A stretch of DNA of 37,244 bases from an uncultured Clostridia bacterium (GCA_946628965.1 CAMOXI010000013.1:1-37244); one strand, 5' to 3'. Positions 28,986-36,084 are shown, counted from the first letter of the stretch. The notes: generated from the sequence alone by a model not told the origin. Made by a program: numbers and translations.

Positions 28986-29078
28986 TCACTTCTCGCTCAG
29001 CCACTTCGTAATCAAGTAGACAATAACGCCTGCGATCACCTTAGCGGCGACGGCCAACAGAAATTGGTCCTCCGTCAT
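28986..29078 (-). CDS. Small hydrophobic type I toxin (30 aa)
   Basis: Reads MTEDQFLLAVAAKVIAGVIV and then YLITKWLSEK. It is one transmembrane helix with a charged N-terminus and a Trp/Lys C-terminus, typical of Fst/TxpA/C. difficile-type membrane toxins in length and composition. AAAGGAGG lies nine bases before ATG 29078. A 110-base leader separates it from its promoter, as is common in type I toxins, where leader structure holds translation down. The antisense RNA (28818-28956) matches the sequence at and after its stop codon. The predicted action, membrane damage when antitoxin is lost, is inferred from the family and not shown. Confidence 0.7.
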   Translation of the reverse strand: MTEDQFLLAVAAKVIAGVIVYLITKWLSEK

Positions 29079-29209
29079 CTGTGATCCCCTCCTTTCTTTA
29101 GGTTGTCAGAGGGGGCCGTTGAGCTTCACTCTCCGGCCGTCCTCGGGTTTTCTGGGTGAAAACAATGGGGAAGCCATAGAGCATTTGCTGGTGTTGGTTC
29201 GTGCGTAAT

Positions 29210-29236
29210 TTTATACAATTCCGTATCAAAATACAA
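29210..29236 (-). promoter_or_regulatory. Toxin promoter
   Basis: Minus strand TTGTAT, 15 bases, TATAAA (or CTTGTA with 16 bases), in an AT-rich stretch. This gives a leader of about 120 bases before the toxin ribosome site. The rest of the 29,079-29,439 region holds only this leader, the rightward promoter at 29317 and a terminator. Confidence 0.5.
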
Positions 29237-29316
29237 GGCCTGAAAGCAAAATAACATATAGAAAAACTCATGCGAAATATAGCATTTTTTTGGCAGATTT
29301 TTTCCGTATTCTTTAC

Positions 29317-29344
29317 TTGACAAGAGATTGGAAAACTGTATAAT
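29317..29344 (+). promoter_or_regulatory. Consensus rightward promoter antisense to the RelE/RHH operon
   Basis: TTGACA, 16 bases, TATAAT: a full-consensus sigma-A pair in an AT-rich island. Transcription would run right, into the 3' end of the RHH/RelE genes (29440-29951) in antisense. No gene begins downstream on this strand before the integrase at 30034. Confidence 0.7.
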
Positions 29345-29352
29345 CTCTGCTC

Positions 29353-29389
29353 AAAAAAGCCATCTCGAAGCTTTCGGCTCCGGGATGGC
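29353..29389 (-). terminator. Terminator of the RelE/RHH operon
   Basis: Minus strand: GCCATC-CCGGAGC, loop CGAAA, GCTTCGA-GATGGC, followed by TTTTTT. It is an imperfect but good intrinsic terminator, 51 bases after the RHH stop. Confidence 0.75.
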
Positions 29390-29439
29390 ATCTCATAAAA
29401 GAAAATCGCCCCAGGGGGCACCCCGGAGCGACTATTCAA

Positions 29440-29697
29440 TTACCTGGCCAGCTTGTAGAGCATATACTGATTAAGGCTTACGCCCTCCGCTTCGGCCTCT
29501 TGCTTGAGCGCTCTGTGCAGGCTCCGGGGGATCCGCAGCACCAGTTTGCCGCTGTAGCCCTCCAGGCCCGCTTTGAACGCCTCTAGAGACACGGTATCTT
29601 CATTCTCTGCCGCGCGGATCGCGGCGAGATCTGCCGCGGAAGCATCCTCAGGCTCCCGCGCGTCGATCTCAGCAAAACGTTTTTCAATATCCATCAT
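29440..29697 (-). CDS. RHH (HicB/ribbon-helix-helix) antitoxin
   Basis: An 85-residue antitoxin. The C-terminal 40 residues (YSGKLVLRIPRSLHRALKQE, then AEAEGVSLNQYMLYKLAR) form a ribbon-helix-helix DNA-binding domain of the HicB-type antitoxin kind, while the acidic N-terminal half (FAEIDAREPEDASAADLAAI) should wrap and block the toxin. The start is ATG 29697 or 29694; it overlaps the toxin stop (ATGA). It probably represses its own promoter via the inverted repeat at 29977-29998. Confidence 0.8.
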   Translation of the reverse strand: MMDIEKRFAEIDAREPEDASAADLAAIRAAENEDTVSLEAFKAGLEGYSGKLVLRIPRSLHRALKQEAEAEGVSLNQYMLYKLAR

Positions 29698-29951
29698 TTG
29701 ACCTCCCTGTACTTGATATTCGTCCTGGTGTTGATCTCAATCACCGTGATAATAATCTCTCCCTTAATCCACTCAAATATGATGCGATAGTGGTCGATCT
29801 TATACCGGTATTTGTTCTGCGTGCCTGACAGGCGGACAATGTCGCCCTCCAGCCGGGACAGTTCATCCAGCGCCTTGAACAGCTTCTTCCGGGTCTTCGC
29901 ATCGGCGGCTTCAAGGTATTTCTGAGGCTGCTTCTTCAGTCGGATCTCCAT
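29694..29951 (-). CDS. RelE/ParE-family toxin (mRNA interferase-like)
   Basis: An 85-residue toxin. MEIRLKKQPQKYLEAADAKT, then RKKLFKALDELSRLEGDIVR, the strand LSGTQNKYRYKIDHYRIIFE, and ITVIEINTRTNIKYREVK show the RelE fold: a basic strand (Y-R-Y-K-I-D-x-Y-R-I) and a final N-T-R-x-x-x-Y. Toxin precedes antitoxin in the operon, as in HigBA. It has AAGGAGGAAAGAT before ATG 29951. RelE toxins cut mRNA on the ribosome, but whether this one is ribosome-dependent is not visible. A stabilising role for the prophage is likely. Confidence 0.8.
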   Translation of the reverse strand: MEIRLKKQPQKYLEAADAKTRKKLFKALDELSRLEGDIVRLSGTQNKYRYKIDHYRIIFEWIKGEIIITVIEINTRTNIKYREVK

Positions 29952-29976
29952 ATCTTTCCTCCTTCCCCATGACTAT

Positions 29977-30005
29977 ATAGTACCATATATGATACTATGC
30001 GTCAA
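29977..30005 (-). promoter_or_regulatory. Promoter and operator of the RelE/RHH pair
   Basis: Minus strand TTGACG, 17 bases, TACTAT. The boxes enclose an inverted repeat ATAGTA-N10-TACTAT (29977-29998) with an inner CATATATG, a likely antitoxin operator that covers the promoter. Confidence 0.75.
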
Positions 30006-30033
30006 GACCTTTTTGAAAGAGATGAGGCAAAAC

Positions 30034-31266
30034 ATGCCAAAAGCAACACGCCCGGAGGGCTATTGGGACGAAAAGCGGCAGGAGTATGTTAAGAAAATCA
30101 AGGATCCGAATGGGCGCTGGATCAAGGTCTACGGAAAGACGATCGCGGAGCTGCGCAAGAACCGGAAGGAAAAGGAAGACGCCTTCGCCCTGCAGCTGGA
30201 TCTCCGGGAGAACCCGCCCGTATGGGTCTATGCCCAGCAGTGGTACAGGCTCCACACCGGCGGCTACAGCAAGAAACGGCAGCAGGACTATGCCAACGCT
30301 ATCAATAACCACATCTGCCCGGTGATCGGGAAGCAGCAGATCCGGGATGTGACCTATAGCGATATCCAGCTGATCATGGCCAACAGTGCCAAGCTGAGCA
30401 AGAGCAGCCAGCAAAAGATCGTCACCTCTCTGCGACGGATCTTCGAGGCGGCGGTGGCGGATAAGATCATCCTGGAAAGCCCCTGCAGGGGCCTGAGGCC
30501 AGGCGGGCAGGACGCCCAGGAGAAGGTAGCCCTGACCAAAAAGCAGCAGGAGGCGCTCCTGGAGGCCGTCAGAGGGCTTCCTATTGAAACCTTTGTCAGA
30601 ATATGCCTCTATGCCGGTCTGCGCCGTGAGGAGGCTCTGGGGCTCCAGTGGAGCAACGTGGTGCTGGATGGGAGCTCCCCGCATATCAATGTGCGCAGCT
30701 CCTGCAACTGGGAGGGCAAGAACCAAGCCACGCTGACGGAGCTGCTGAAGAGCGAGGCCGCCTATCGCACCATCCCGATCCCGCCGCAGCTGGTAGACTG
30801 TCTTCGGCAGGCCCAGGGCGCAGCAGGGGAGAGCCGCTTCGTGATCTCCAGGGAGGGGGACAAGCTCCTCACGGCCTCAGCCTTCCGTCGGCGCTGGGAC
30901 GCGATTCCGCTGCGCACCGTGCGTGTCTGGAAGGGCAGGATCCGGGGCAAAGACGTGGAGCGTCAGCTGAAATTGGGCGATACGGTACCCTTTCATCCGG
31001 GGGTGACAGTCTCCCTGAATTTTCATGTGACGCCGCACTTGTTGCGGCACACGTATATTTCGGAGCTGATCCTTGCCGGAGTCAGCGTGAAGCGTGTGCA
31101 ATACCTGGCCGGGCACAGCTCGCCGGTAGAGACTCTGAAGATCTACACGCACCTCATGGAGAACCGCCCGGAGGATCTGATCGCCGATGTGCTGAAGACC
31201 TTCTCACCCGACGCTGCAGCCGTTCCTACACCGTCCGTTACAGCTGCCTCCGCCCCTACCGAATGA
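30034..31266 (+). CDS. int: Tyrosine integrase
   Basis: A 410-residue phage integrase. The arm/core-binding N-terminal half has PEGYWDEKRQEYVKKIKDPN (an AP2-like beta-sheet), then YSKKRQQDYANAINNHICPV. The catalytic half has YAGLRREEALGLQWSNV (Arg I), HLLRHTYISELILAGVSVKR (His-x-x-Arg), LAGHSSPVETLKIYTHLM (His/Trp site and the nucleophile Tyr). The start is taken as ATG 30034 with AGG eight bases upstream; in-frame ATGs at 30022 and 29989 are possible. It lies next to the tRNA-Lys 3' half and faces the host side, as usual. It integrates and, with an excisionase, excises the prophage. Confidence 0.92.
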   Translation: MPKATRPEGYWDEKRQEYVKKIKDPNGRWIKVYGKTIAELRKNRKEKEDAFALQLDLRENPPVWVYAQQWYRLHTGGYSKKRQQDYANAINNHICPVIGKQQIRDVTYSDIQLIMANSAKLSKSSQQKIVTSLRRIFEAAVADKIILESPCRGLRPGGQDAQEKVALTKKQQEALLEAVRGLPIETFVRICLYAGLRREEALGLQWSNVVLDGSSPHINVRSSCNWEGKNQATLTELLKSEAAYRTIPIPPQLVDCLRQAQGAAGESRFVISREGDKLLTASAFRRRWDAIPLRTVRVWKGRIRGKDVERQLKLGDTVPFHPGVTVSLNFHVTPHLLRHTYISELILAGVSVKRVQYLAGHSSPVETLKIYTHLMENRPEDLIADVLKTFSPDAAAVPTPSVTAASAPTE

Positions 31267-31280
31267 TATCATGATATCAT
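31263..31280. repeat. Two overlapping ATGATATCAT palindromes at the integrase stop
   Basis: ATGATATCATGATATCAT: two 10-bp palindromes sharing two bases, overlapping the integrase stop codon. They lie 85 bp from the attachment core. They could be integrase arm sites or chance. Between them and the tRNA half (31281-31363) nothing else is visible. Confidence 0.5.
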
Positions 31281-31363
31281 GTTCCCGGCCTCATTTTCGG
31301 CCTCAAATAGGGCGAGATAGCAAAAAATCAAGCATTTCCAAAGCATCATACATTTGGACTAAC

Positions 31364-31410
31364 GCCTTTTAAGCAGGGTGTCCGGGGTTCGAATCCCCGC
31401 TGGAGCACCA
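31364..31410 (+). other. Attachment site: 3' half of tRNA-Lys(TTT)
   Basis: A fully canonical 3' half. It comprises part of the anticodon stem, the loop CTTTTAA (anticodon TTT), the GCAGG stem, variable loop GTGTC, T-arm CGGGG-TTCGAAT-CCCCG, acceptor strand CTGGAGC, discriminator A and CCA. No 5' half lies upstream: bases 5' of 31364 do not pair with GCAGG, while bases 31364-31365 do. So the crossover lies near the anticodon stem and the 5' half should be at the other prophage end, outside the window. The adjacent integrase supports this. Confidence 0.85.
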
Positions 31411-31443
31411 AAAAAGAAGACCCCGTCGGGGGTCTTCTTTTTT
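31410..31443 (+). terminator. tRNA terminator
   Basis: AAAAAAGAAGACCCC, loop GTCG, GGGGTCTTCTTTTTT: a perfect 15-bp hairpin with T-run directly after the CCA end of the tRNA. It is probably bidirectional. Confidence 0.85.
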
Positions 31444-31560
31444 GGTGCCCCGCGGGGATTCGAATCAGAATCGAACACCGCAGTGCGGTGTTCATCGACC
31501 AGTGCAAACACTGGTCGATTCTTCTATTTCTTTTCCCGTCCCCCGCAAGGGAAAAGAAAT
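31444..31560. repeat. Inverted tRNA-end copy and a cluster of three perfect hairpins
   Basis: First comes GGTGCCCCGCGGGGATTCGA, which on the minus strand reads as a T-arm/acceptor-like end with CACC, an inverted imitation of the tRNA 3' end on the other side of the terminator. Then hairpins: 31473-31493 (GAACACCGCA arms), 31494-31519 (ATCGACCAGTG arms, loop CAAA) and 31526-31560 (ATTTCTTTTCCC arms). No gene is present. A further GAATCCCCGCTGG copy follows at about 31566. Confidence 0.75.
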
Positions 31561-31870
31561 GCAAACGAATCCCCGCTGGCGTGCGTTGCTCCGCTTCGCT
31601 CAAATAGAGCGAGAGGGAATAACCAATCCCCTGCGGCGTTGACGAACGTTTCCGCGACCGTGTTTGATCCATGCCCGTGGGGACGGCATCCGCGGTTATG
31701 CAGCCGTGCCCGATCTACGTCCGTAGGGGCGGCTATCAGCCGCCCGTTATGCCGGATGCGGGACCAGGGATGGCGGGACGTCGAGGACGCCGTCCCCTAC
31801 GGGGTGGTGCAAATATCGGGCGTGGTACGCAAACCGCGGGAGGGGCAAGCCCCTCGCGACCGTACCGGGG
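31561..31870. repeat. Mosaic of palindromic intergenic repeat modules, no gene
   Basis: Contains CGTAGGGGCGGCTATCAGCC-type palindromes, GGGACGTCGAGGACGCCGTC (31776-31795), and a piece (31633-31678) that is the inverted copy of the stretch beside 36440 and 37105 near the right edge. Open frames here follow the repeats and are not genes. Confidence 0.7.
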
Positions 31871-31890
31871 GCGAAAAGCGGCGTGAAACG

Positions 31891-31923
31891 CAGAAAACCG
31901 GGGGATCTTCCCCCGGTTTTCTG
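31891..31923. terminator. Terminator after the rubredoxin gene
   Basis: A perfect 15-bp hairpin (CAGAAAACCGGGGGA arms, loop TCT) 53 bases after the rubredoxin stop, with T-rich arm ends on both strands. Confidence 0.8.
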
Positions 31924-31975
31924 TGCTGTCGCGGATCGTCCGCGCGATGCGGCGCCGCTGTCTTGACGATGCTGT

Positions 31976-32107
31976 TTACTCGGCCTCGAACATGTCCTTG
32001 CCGGCGCCGCAGAGCTCGCAGGCAAAGTCTTCCGGCAGGTCTTCCCACTTCACGCCGGTCTCTTCCTCGTCATAGACCCAGCCGCAAATGGTGCAAACAT
32101 ACTTCAT
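31976..32107 (-). CDS. Short rubredoxin
   Basis: A 43-residue rubredoxin. The two CxxC pairs ([20 protein letters not shown] and [17 protein letters not shown]) should hold one iron, and the D-L-P-E-D-F step before the second pair is typical. It is shorter than the usual 52 residues because the loop between the pairs is trimmed. AGGAGGAAATTC precedes ATG 32107. It probably serves as an electron donor in oxygen/peroxide defence together with the rubrerythrin encoded nearby. Confidence 0.85.
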   Translation of the reverse strand: MKYVCTICGWVYDEEETGVKWEDLPEDFACELCGAGKDMFEAE

Positions 32108-32175
32108 AATGAATTTCCTCCTGTTTATTTTTCGGTATTACGTAAAGAAAACTAAGGGCGCTTTCGCCCGGTGGA

Positions 32176-32409
32176 TCAGGATTTGCCGAAGACACACAGC
32201 AGCGCGCCGCTCAGGAAAGAGACCACTGACGCAAGTCCGGCCCCCACCACCCAAAGGCCGTGCTCCCGGAAGGGCGGCTTGTAGCTGGAGATCTTCCCGG
32301 CGATGGGCCCCACATGCGCCATGTTCACATGAACCTGATAGATGGCGACGACCATGAGAATGACGCTCAAGACCATCAGGCAGATGCCGATAATTCTGGT
32401 GCGGCTCAT
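32176..32409 (-). CDS. Small two-helix membrane protein (77 aa)
   Basis: A 77-residue protein. It begins MSRTRIIGICLMVLSVILMV, a first transmembrane helix; a short loop (HVNMAHVGPIAGKISSYKPP) is followed by a second helix (LWVVGAGLASVVSFLSGALL) and a short CVFGKS end. The start at 32409 is chosen over an extension to 32451 because GGGTGG precedes it, though weakly. No family is recognised. It lies between rubredoxin and a zinc-ribbon protein on the same strand. Confidence 0.55.
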   Translation of the reverse strand: MSRTRIIGICLMVLSVILMVVAIYQVHVNMAHVGPIAGKISSYKPPFREHGLWVVGAGLASVVSFLSGALLCVFGKS

Positions 32410-32555
32410 TGCGTTTCCACCCCTTCTTCGAAACGGTATTCCGAGATACATGCCTTCCTTGTCCTCTCCTCTTCAGGGAAAGGGACGGCGAAGACGGGGA
32501 AAGGCTCCGCTGCGGGAGCGGCTCTCCAACCGTGTGAGGACTCGCGGCGCTGCGC

Positions 32556-32795
32556 TCAGAAAGACTTCTGGAAGCCGCAGCTGCTGCACTGATAACGCAC
32601 TTTTCCGACCTGAGCTTTTCTGACCTGAGCCTTCATGTGCGGGCTTGCCCCGAAGGGTCCCCGGACGGATGCCCCGGAGGCGTGATACAGGCCGTCGTCG
32701 GGCGTCGCCGGCTCTTCAAAAGGAACGATGCGCCAGCCGTCCGCTCTGCCGCACTTGGGGCAGACATTGGGCGGGGTTTTCTTGAACAGACACAT
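32556..32795 (-). CDS. Small zinc-ribbon protein (79 aa)
   Basis: A 79-residue protein with two Cys pairs, NVCPKCGRADGW near the N-terminus and VRYQCSSCGFQKSF at the C-terminus, separated by a polar region, so a zinc ribbon in a split form. AGGAGGTATTTC precedes ATG 32795. No known family and no link to a pathway can be seen. The 145 bases between its stop and the next gene (32410-32555) hold nothing recognised. Confidence 0.6.
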   Translation of the reverse strand: MCLFKKTPPNVCPKCGRADGWRIVPFEEPATPDDGLYHASGASVRGPFGASPHMKAQVRKAQVGKVRYQCSSCGFQKSF

Positions 32796-32865
32796 CTGAA
32801 ATACCTCCTGTCAGGATTGAAAATCCTTTCATAATGTGTTTTCAGGATCGAGGAACATACTTTGT

Positions 32866-32916
32866 TCACTCCCCGAAATACCGATCCGGCAGACCCTTGA
32901 AGGCCCTGCCGTGGCG
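32866..32916 (-). pseudogene. 3' fragment of a second rubrerythrin gene
   Basis: Sixteen codons read RHGRAFKGLPDRYFGE followed by a stop, matching the end of the rubrerythrin at 33290 ([16 protein letters not shown]). The frame begins directly after the stop codon of the membrane gene at 32917. This is the scar of a lost paralogue or of recombination at the rubrerythrin 3' end. Confidence 0.75.
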
Positions 32917-33261
32917 TCACGGAGCCAGAAAGATATCCGCGAAAGGCTCCAGCATAAAACCCAGTTCGCTTTTTCTGATCGGATCACACATGGGACAGAG
33001 CGGAATGCGTATGATCCAATAGCAGAAGAACACACATGACGCAGCAGCCAGAGCAAAAACCGCGGAAAAGCCTTTCTCCCTTCGCTTGCATGCGGATACA
33101 AAAGCTATGAGGCAGAGGATCACGCAGGGAAATCCGATCAGAATGGCGAGAAGGTCATCGTGATGGACTTGGTAATGCAGGACATCGCAGTAAAAGCGAA
33201 TGGGGAAGAAGCAGATCACAAAGATGGGAAAGACCCATCTTAAGAGCGGCTTTTTTGTCAT
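32917..33261 (-). CDS. Multi-helix membrane protein (114 aa)
   Basis: A 114-residue membrane protein. There are three to four hydrophobic segments: LLRWVFPIFVICFFPIRFY, LLAILIGFPCVILCLIAFVS, FSAVFALAAASCVFFCYWII, and a C-terminal LGFMLEPFADIFLAP. ATG 33261 lies 29 bases after the rubrerythrin stop, but no good ribosome site is seen. Its stop is fused to the rubrerythrin fragment. No family is recognised, and it may have come in with the rearrangement that made the fragment. Confidence 0.5.
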   Translation of the reverse strand: MTKKPLLRWVFPIFVICFFPIRFYCDVLHYQVHHDDLLAILIGFPCVILCLIAFVSACKRREKGFSAVFALAAASCVFFCYWIIRIPLCPMCDPIRKSELGFMLEPFADIFLAP

Positions 33262-33289
33262 GCAGATACGAGAAGGGATAGGCAGACGC

Positions 33290-33859
33290 TTACTTGCCGA
33301 AGTATCTCTCCAGCAGACCCTTGAAGGCCTTGCCGTGGCGGGCCTCGTCGCGGGCCATCTCATGAATGGTGTCGTGCAGGGCGTCGAGATTGTACTTCTT
33401 GCAGAGCTTGGCCAGGTCGGTCTTGCCGGCGGTGGCGCCGTTCTCGGCCTCCACGCGCATCTCGAGGTTCTTTTTGGTGCTGTCGGTCACGACCTCGCCG
33501 AGGAGCTCGGCGAACTTCGCGGCGTGCTCGGCCTCCTCCAGGCCGGCCTTCTCCCAGTACAGGCCGATCTCGGGGTAGCCCTCGCGGTGCGCGACGCGGG
33601 CCATGGCCAGATACATGCCGACCTCGGAACACTCGCCCAGGAAGTTGGAGCGCAGGCCCTCGATGATCTGCTCGCGGACTTCCTCGGGAACGTCCTCGCC
33701 GAAGGACTTGCCGACGCCGACGACGTGCTCGGCGGCCCAGGTCATATCGCCGGCCTGCTCAATGAACTTGGAAGCAGGGGCCTTGCAGATGGGGCACTTT
33801 TCGGGGGCGGTATCACCCTCGTGGACATAACCGCAAACGGAACAAACCCATTTTTTCAT
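33290..33859 (-). CDS. rbr: Reverse-type rubrerythrin (N-terminal rubredoxin domain)
   Basis: A 189-residue rubrerythrin. The rubredoxin-like domain comes first ([20 protein letters not shown], then [11 protein letters not shown]), followed by the four-helix di-iron domain ([58 protein letters not shown]) with Glu/His ligands in the usual ExxH and DEARH forms. The domain order is reversed relative to classical rubrerythrin, as in clostridial enzymes that remove peroxide and oxygen using NADH-derived electrons. AAGGAGG precedes ATG 33859, with a promoter at 33912-33940. Confidence 0.9.
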   Translation of the reverse strand: MKKWVCSVCGYVHEGDTAPEKCPICKAPASKFIEQAGDMTWAAEHVVGVGKSFGEDVPEEVREQIIEGLRSNFLGECSEVGMYLAMARVAHREGYPEIGLYWEKAGLEEAEHAAKFAELLGEVVTDSTKKNLEMRVEAENGATAGKTDLAKLCKKYNLDALHDTIHEMARDEARHGKAFKGLLERYFGK

Positions 33860-33911
33860 AGTAAAAATCCTCCTTGTTCCGCCGCTCAGACGGCGGAGAT
33901 TTTGCAGTTTC

Positions 33912-33940
33912 ACTTTACCATGTTTGCGGTTTTTTGTAAA
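33912..33940 (-). promoter_or_regulatory. Rubrerythrin promoter
   Basis: Minus strand TTTACA, 17 bases, TAAAGT, about 50 bases before the start codon. No clear PerR box was seen. Confidence 0.6.
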
Positions 33941-33965
33941 GCAAAAAACATAAGGCAGCCCTTGT

Positions 33966-35000
33966 TCACGTCCCCGCCGGCGGCTCCTCCGCGAGCGCCA
34001 GCAGGGCCTCGGCGGCGGCCGCGCCGAAGAGCCGCGCGGCCGCCAGCGCCTCCTGCAGGGTGTTGCCGCTGCTGCCCACCTCGAGGAGCAGGGAGCCGGG
34101 GCAGAGCTGCTGGTTATAGCGCTGCGGCACGAGCGAGACCGGGCGCATGAGCGTCGGGTGCGCGCGCACGGCGGCGGCCTGCAGATAGAGCGCGAGGGAG
34201 AGGTTGCGGTTCCAGTTGGGGTGCGGCAGGCCGCTCTCGTCCGTGCCGACAAGGAGCATCACCTGGCTGGCGACCGTGCCGGCCTCCTCGGCCATCGTCT
34301 TGTACACCACGTCGCCCGAGCCAAGCGCGTCGCGGTGCAGGTCGATCACCACGGAGATGCCCGGGTATTCGGCCAGATAGCGCTCCACGGCCTCGCCGGA
34401 GCGGCTGTAGGAGCCGGCGTAGCTGGGGGAATCGTAGAGGCTGCGGTCGTGCAGCACGCGCAGCCCCGCCTCCTCGAACACGCGCTGAAGCTCGTCCCCG
34501 ACGCGCACGACGTTGCAGCGCTCATCCTCCGTGCGGTAGGCGTCGTCGGACTCGTAGCGGTCGAGCCCGGCGGGGGTGTAGGCCTCGCTGCCGTGGGTGT
34601 GCAGGATGAGGATCTGCGGGCCCTCGGCGCTCAGGCGCAGGGAGCAGCCCGCGGAGAGGATCGCCTCGGCGTCCACGGGATAGGAGGTGGCGTTCTTGAC
34701 GCTGATCCCGCCGGGGATCGTCGTCTCCCGCGAGAGCGCAGCCTCGCTCTCCATCACGGTCGTGACGGGCTCGGGCGTCGGCGCGTCGGCGGCCGCGTCG
34801 GAGAGCAGCGCCGCGGCGGGGGAGGCGCTCGCACGCAGGCTCCGGCTGCCCTCCTTGCGCAGCGCGCGCTCGCTTTTTACCAGACCCGTCTGGGCGCAGC
34901 GCGCGCCGAGCGCCCCCGCGTCTCCCTGCTGCCCGGCCGCGCCGAGCAGCAGGGAAATCGTCGTCAGCAGCGCCGTGAGCCATTTCCAGGCTTGTTTCAT
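33966..35000 (-). CDS. spoIIP: Stage II sporulation protein P
   Basis: A 344-residue SpoIIP. An N-terminal signal/transmembrane segment ([16 protein letters not shown]) is followed by a low-complexity Ala/Ser/Glu region (about 40-120) and the amidase/endopeptidase domain: [14 protein letters not shown] at about 130, a [18 protein letters not shown] helix, [33 protein letters not shown], and [20 protein letters not shown]. The His residues and the final Glu are the expected zinc ligands. It removes septal peptidoglycan during engulfment with SpoIID and SpoIIM. Its presence identifies a spore-forming lineage. Confidence 0.92.
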   Translation of the reverse strand: MKQAWKWLTALLTTISLLLGAAGQQGDAGALGARCAQTGLVKSERALRKEGSRSLRASASPAAALLSDAAADAPTPEPVTTVMESEAALSRETTIPGGISVKNATSYPVDAEAILSAGCSLRLSAEGPQILILHTHGSEAYTPAGLDRYESDDAYRTEDERCNVVRVGDELQRVFEEAGLRVLHDRSLYDSPSYAGSYSRSGEAVERYLAEYPGISVVIDLHRDALGSGDVVYKTMAEEAGTVASQVMLLVGTDESGLPHPNWNRNLSLALYLQAAAVRAHPTLMRPVSLVPQRYNQQLCPGSLLLEVGSSGNTLQEALAAARLFGAAAAEALLALAEEPPAGT

Positions 35001-35122
35001 CAGCCTTTTCCCTCCCCTCGTTCTGCCTCATTCCTATGCCGCCGGCGGCGAAGATATGTTTGCAATTGCGGGGGCGGCATGGTAGAATGAACGGGCAAAA
35101 CAGAAAAACGGAGGAAACGCAG

Positions 35123-35380
35123 ATGAAATATACCTATCGCCCCAAGGGCGTCTGTTCGCAGCTCATGGAGTTTGACGTGGAGGACGGTGTGATCCGGAGC
35201 CTCGAGGTCACCGGCGGCTGCTCGGGCAACCTGCAGGGCATCGCCCGCCTCGTGGAGGGCATGCCGGTCGAGGAGGCGATCCGCCGCCTCGAGGGCATCC
35301 GCTGCGGCTTCAAGCCCACCTCCTGTCCCGACCAGTTTGCCAGGGCGCTCAAGGCCATGCAGGCCGAAGCGCAGGCCTAA
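35123..35380 (+). CDS. TSCPD-domain protein (TIGR03905 family)
   Basis: An 85-residue protein of the TIGR03905 family. MKYTYRPKGVCSQLMEFDVE, then GVIRSLEVTGGCSGNLQGIA, RLVEGMPVEEAIRRLEGIRC, and the name-giving TSCPDQFARAL are all present, so it is full length. The Cys residues (three, in VCSQ, GGCSGN and TSCPD) resemble the C-terminal zinc end of class II ribonucleotide reductases, but the small proteins have no assigned function. CGGAGG lies eight bases before ATG 35123. Its stop overlaps the rsmG start (TAATG). Confidence 0.85.
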   Translation: MKYTYRPKGVCSQLMEFDVEDGVIRSLEVTGGCSGNLQGIARLVEGMPVEEAIRRLEGIRCGFKPTSCPDQFARALKAMQAEAQA

Positions 35381-36084
35381 TGCTGCGGGAGATCCTGCGC
35401 GCGGGCTTCGGCGAGCTCGGCCTTGCGGCGGACGAGGCCGCGCTCGAGCGCCTGGAGCTGTACTGCGCGCGCCTCACGGAGGCCAACCGCGTCATGAACC
35501 TCACCGCCATCGAGGGGGAGGAGAACGTCGCGCGCCTGCATTTTCTGGACTGCGCGGCGCTGCTCACGCTGGCAGATTTCCGCGGGAAAACGGCCGTCGA
35601 CGTGGGCACCGGCGCGGGCTTTCCCGGCCTGGTGCTCAAGTGCCTCCGCCCGGAGCTGGAGCTCACGCTGCTCGACAGTCTCGATAAGCGCGTGCGCTTC
35701 CTCTCCGCGCTCTGCGGGGAGCTCGGCTTTGCGGACGTAAACTGCCTGCACGCGCGCGCCGAGGAGGCGCCGCCCGCGCTGCGCGAGCACTTTGATCTTG
35801 CCGTCTCCCGCGCCGTGGCGCGGCTCAACCTGCTGGGCGAGCTCTGCCTGCCCTTCGTGAAGGTCGGCGGGCGCTTCCTGGCCATGAAGGGGCCGGACGC
35901 GGCGGAGGAGCTGCGCGAGGCGGAAAAGGGGCTGCGGCTTCTCGGAGGGTCGGAGGGGCGCATCGTCGAATACGCTGTCCCCGGCGTCGCGCTGCGGCAC
36001 AACGCCGTGCTGATCGAGAAGGCGGCGCACACCCCCGCCCGCTATCCCCGCAGATGGGGGCAGATGAAGAAACAGCCGCTGTAA
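35380..36084 (+). CDS. rsmG: 16S rRNA (guanine-527-N7) methyltransferase
   Basis: A 234-residue RsmG. It has the expected N-terminus LELYCARLTEANRVMNLTAI, the SAM-binding motif I TAVDVGTGAGFPGLVLKCLR with a preceding HFLDCAALL, LTLLDSLDKRVRFLSALCGE, VNCLHARAEEAP, DLAVSRAVARLNLLGELCLP, and VGGRFLAMKGPDAAEELREA, in the usual order and length. It methylates G527 in the 530 loop; loss gives low-level streptomycin resistance in other bacteria. It is translationally coupled to the TSCPD gene. In many genomes rsmG sits near the origin with gidA and parAB, which are not present here. Confidence 0.95.
   Translation: MLREILRAGFGELGLAADEAALERLELYCARLTEANRVMNLTAIEGEENVARLHFLDCAALLTLADFRGKTAVDVGTGAGFPGLVLKCLRPELELTLLDSLDKRVRFLSALCGELGFADVNCLHARAEEAPPALREHFDLAVSRAVARLNLLGELCLPFVKVGGRFLAMKGPDAAEELREAEKGLRLLGGSEGRIVEYAVPGVALRHNAVLIEKAAHTPARYPRRWGQMKKQPL

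Noticed and set aside
28887-29084. 65-aa plus frame across the 23-bp hairpin
   Set aside because: It runs through the terminator and antisense to the toxin, and has no ribosome site.
29098-29439. 113-aa minus frame between the RHH gene and the small toxin
   Set aside because: No ribosome site, it spans a terminator and the toxin leader, and the sequence looks non-coding and AT-rich.
31346-31672. 108-aa minus frame across the tRNA end and hairpins
   Set aside because: It crosses the tRNA 3' half, its terminator and three hairpins, so it cannot be a normal gene.
33290-34252. 320-aa form of rubrerythrin extended upstream to 34252
   Set aside because: The extension is Arg/Ser/Ala-rich shadow sequence of spoIIP; ATG 33859 has a perfect AAGGAGG and begins the rubredoxin domain.
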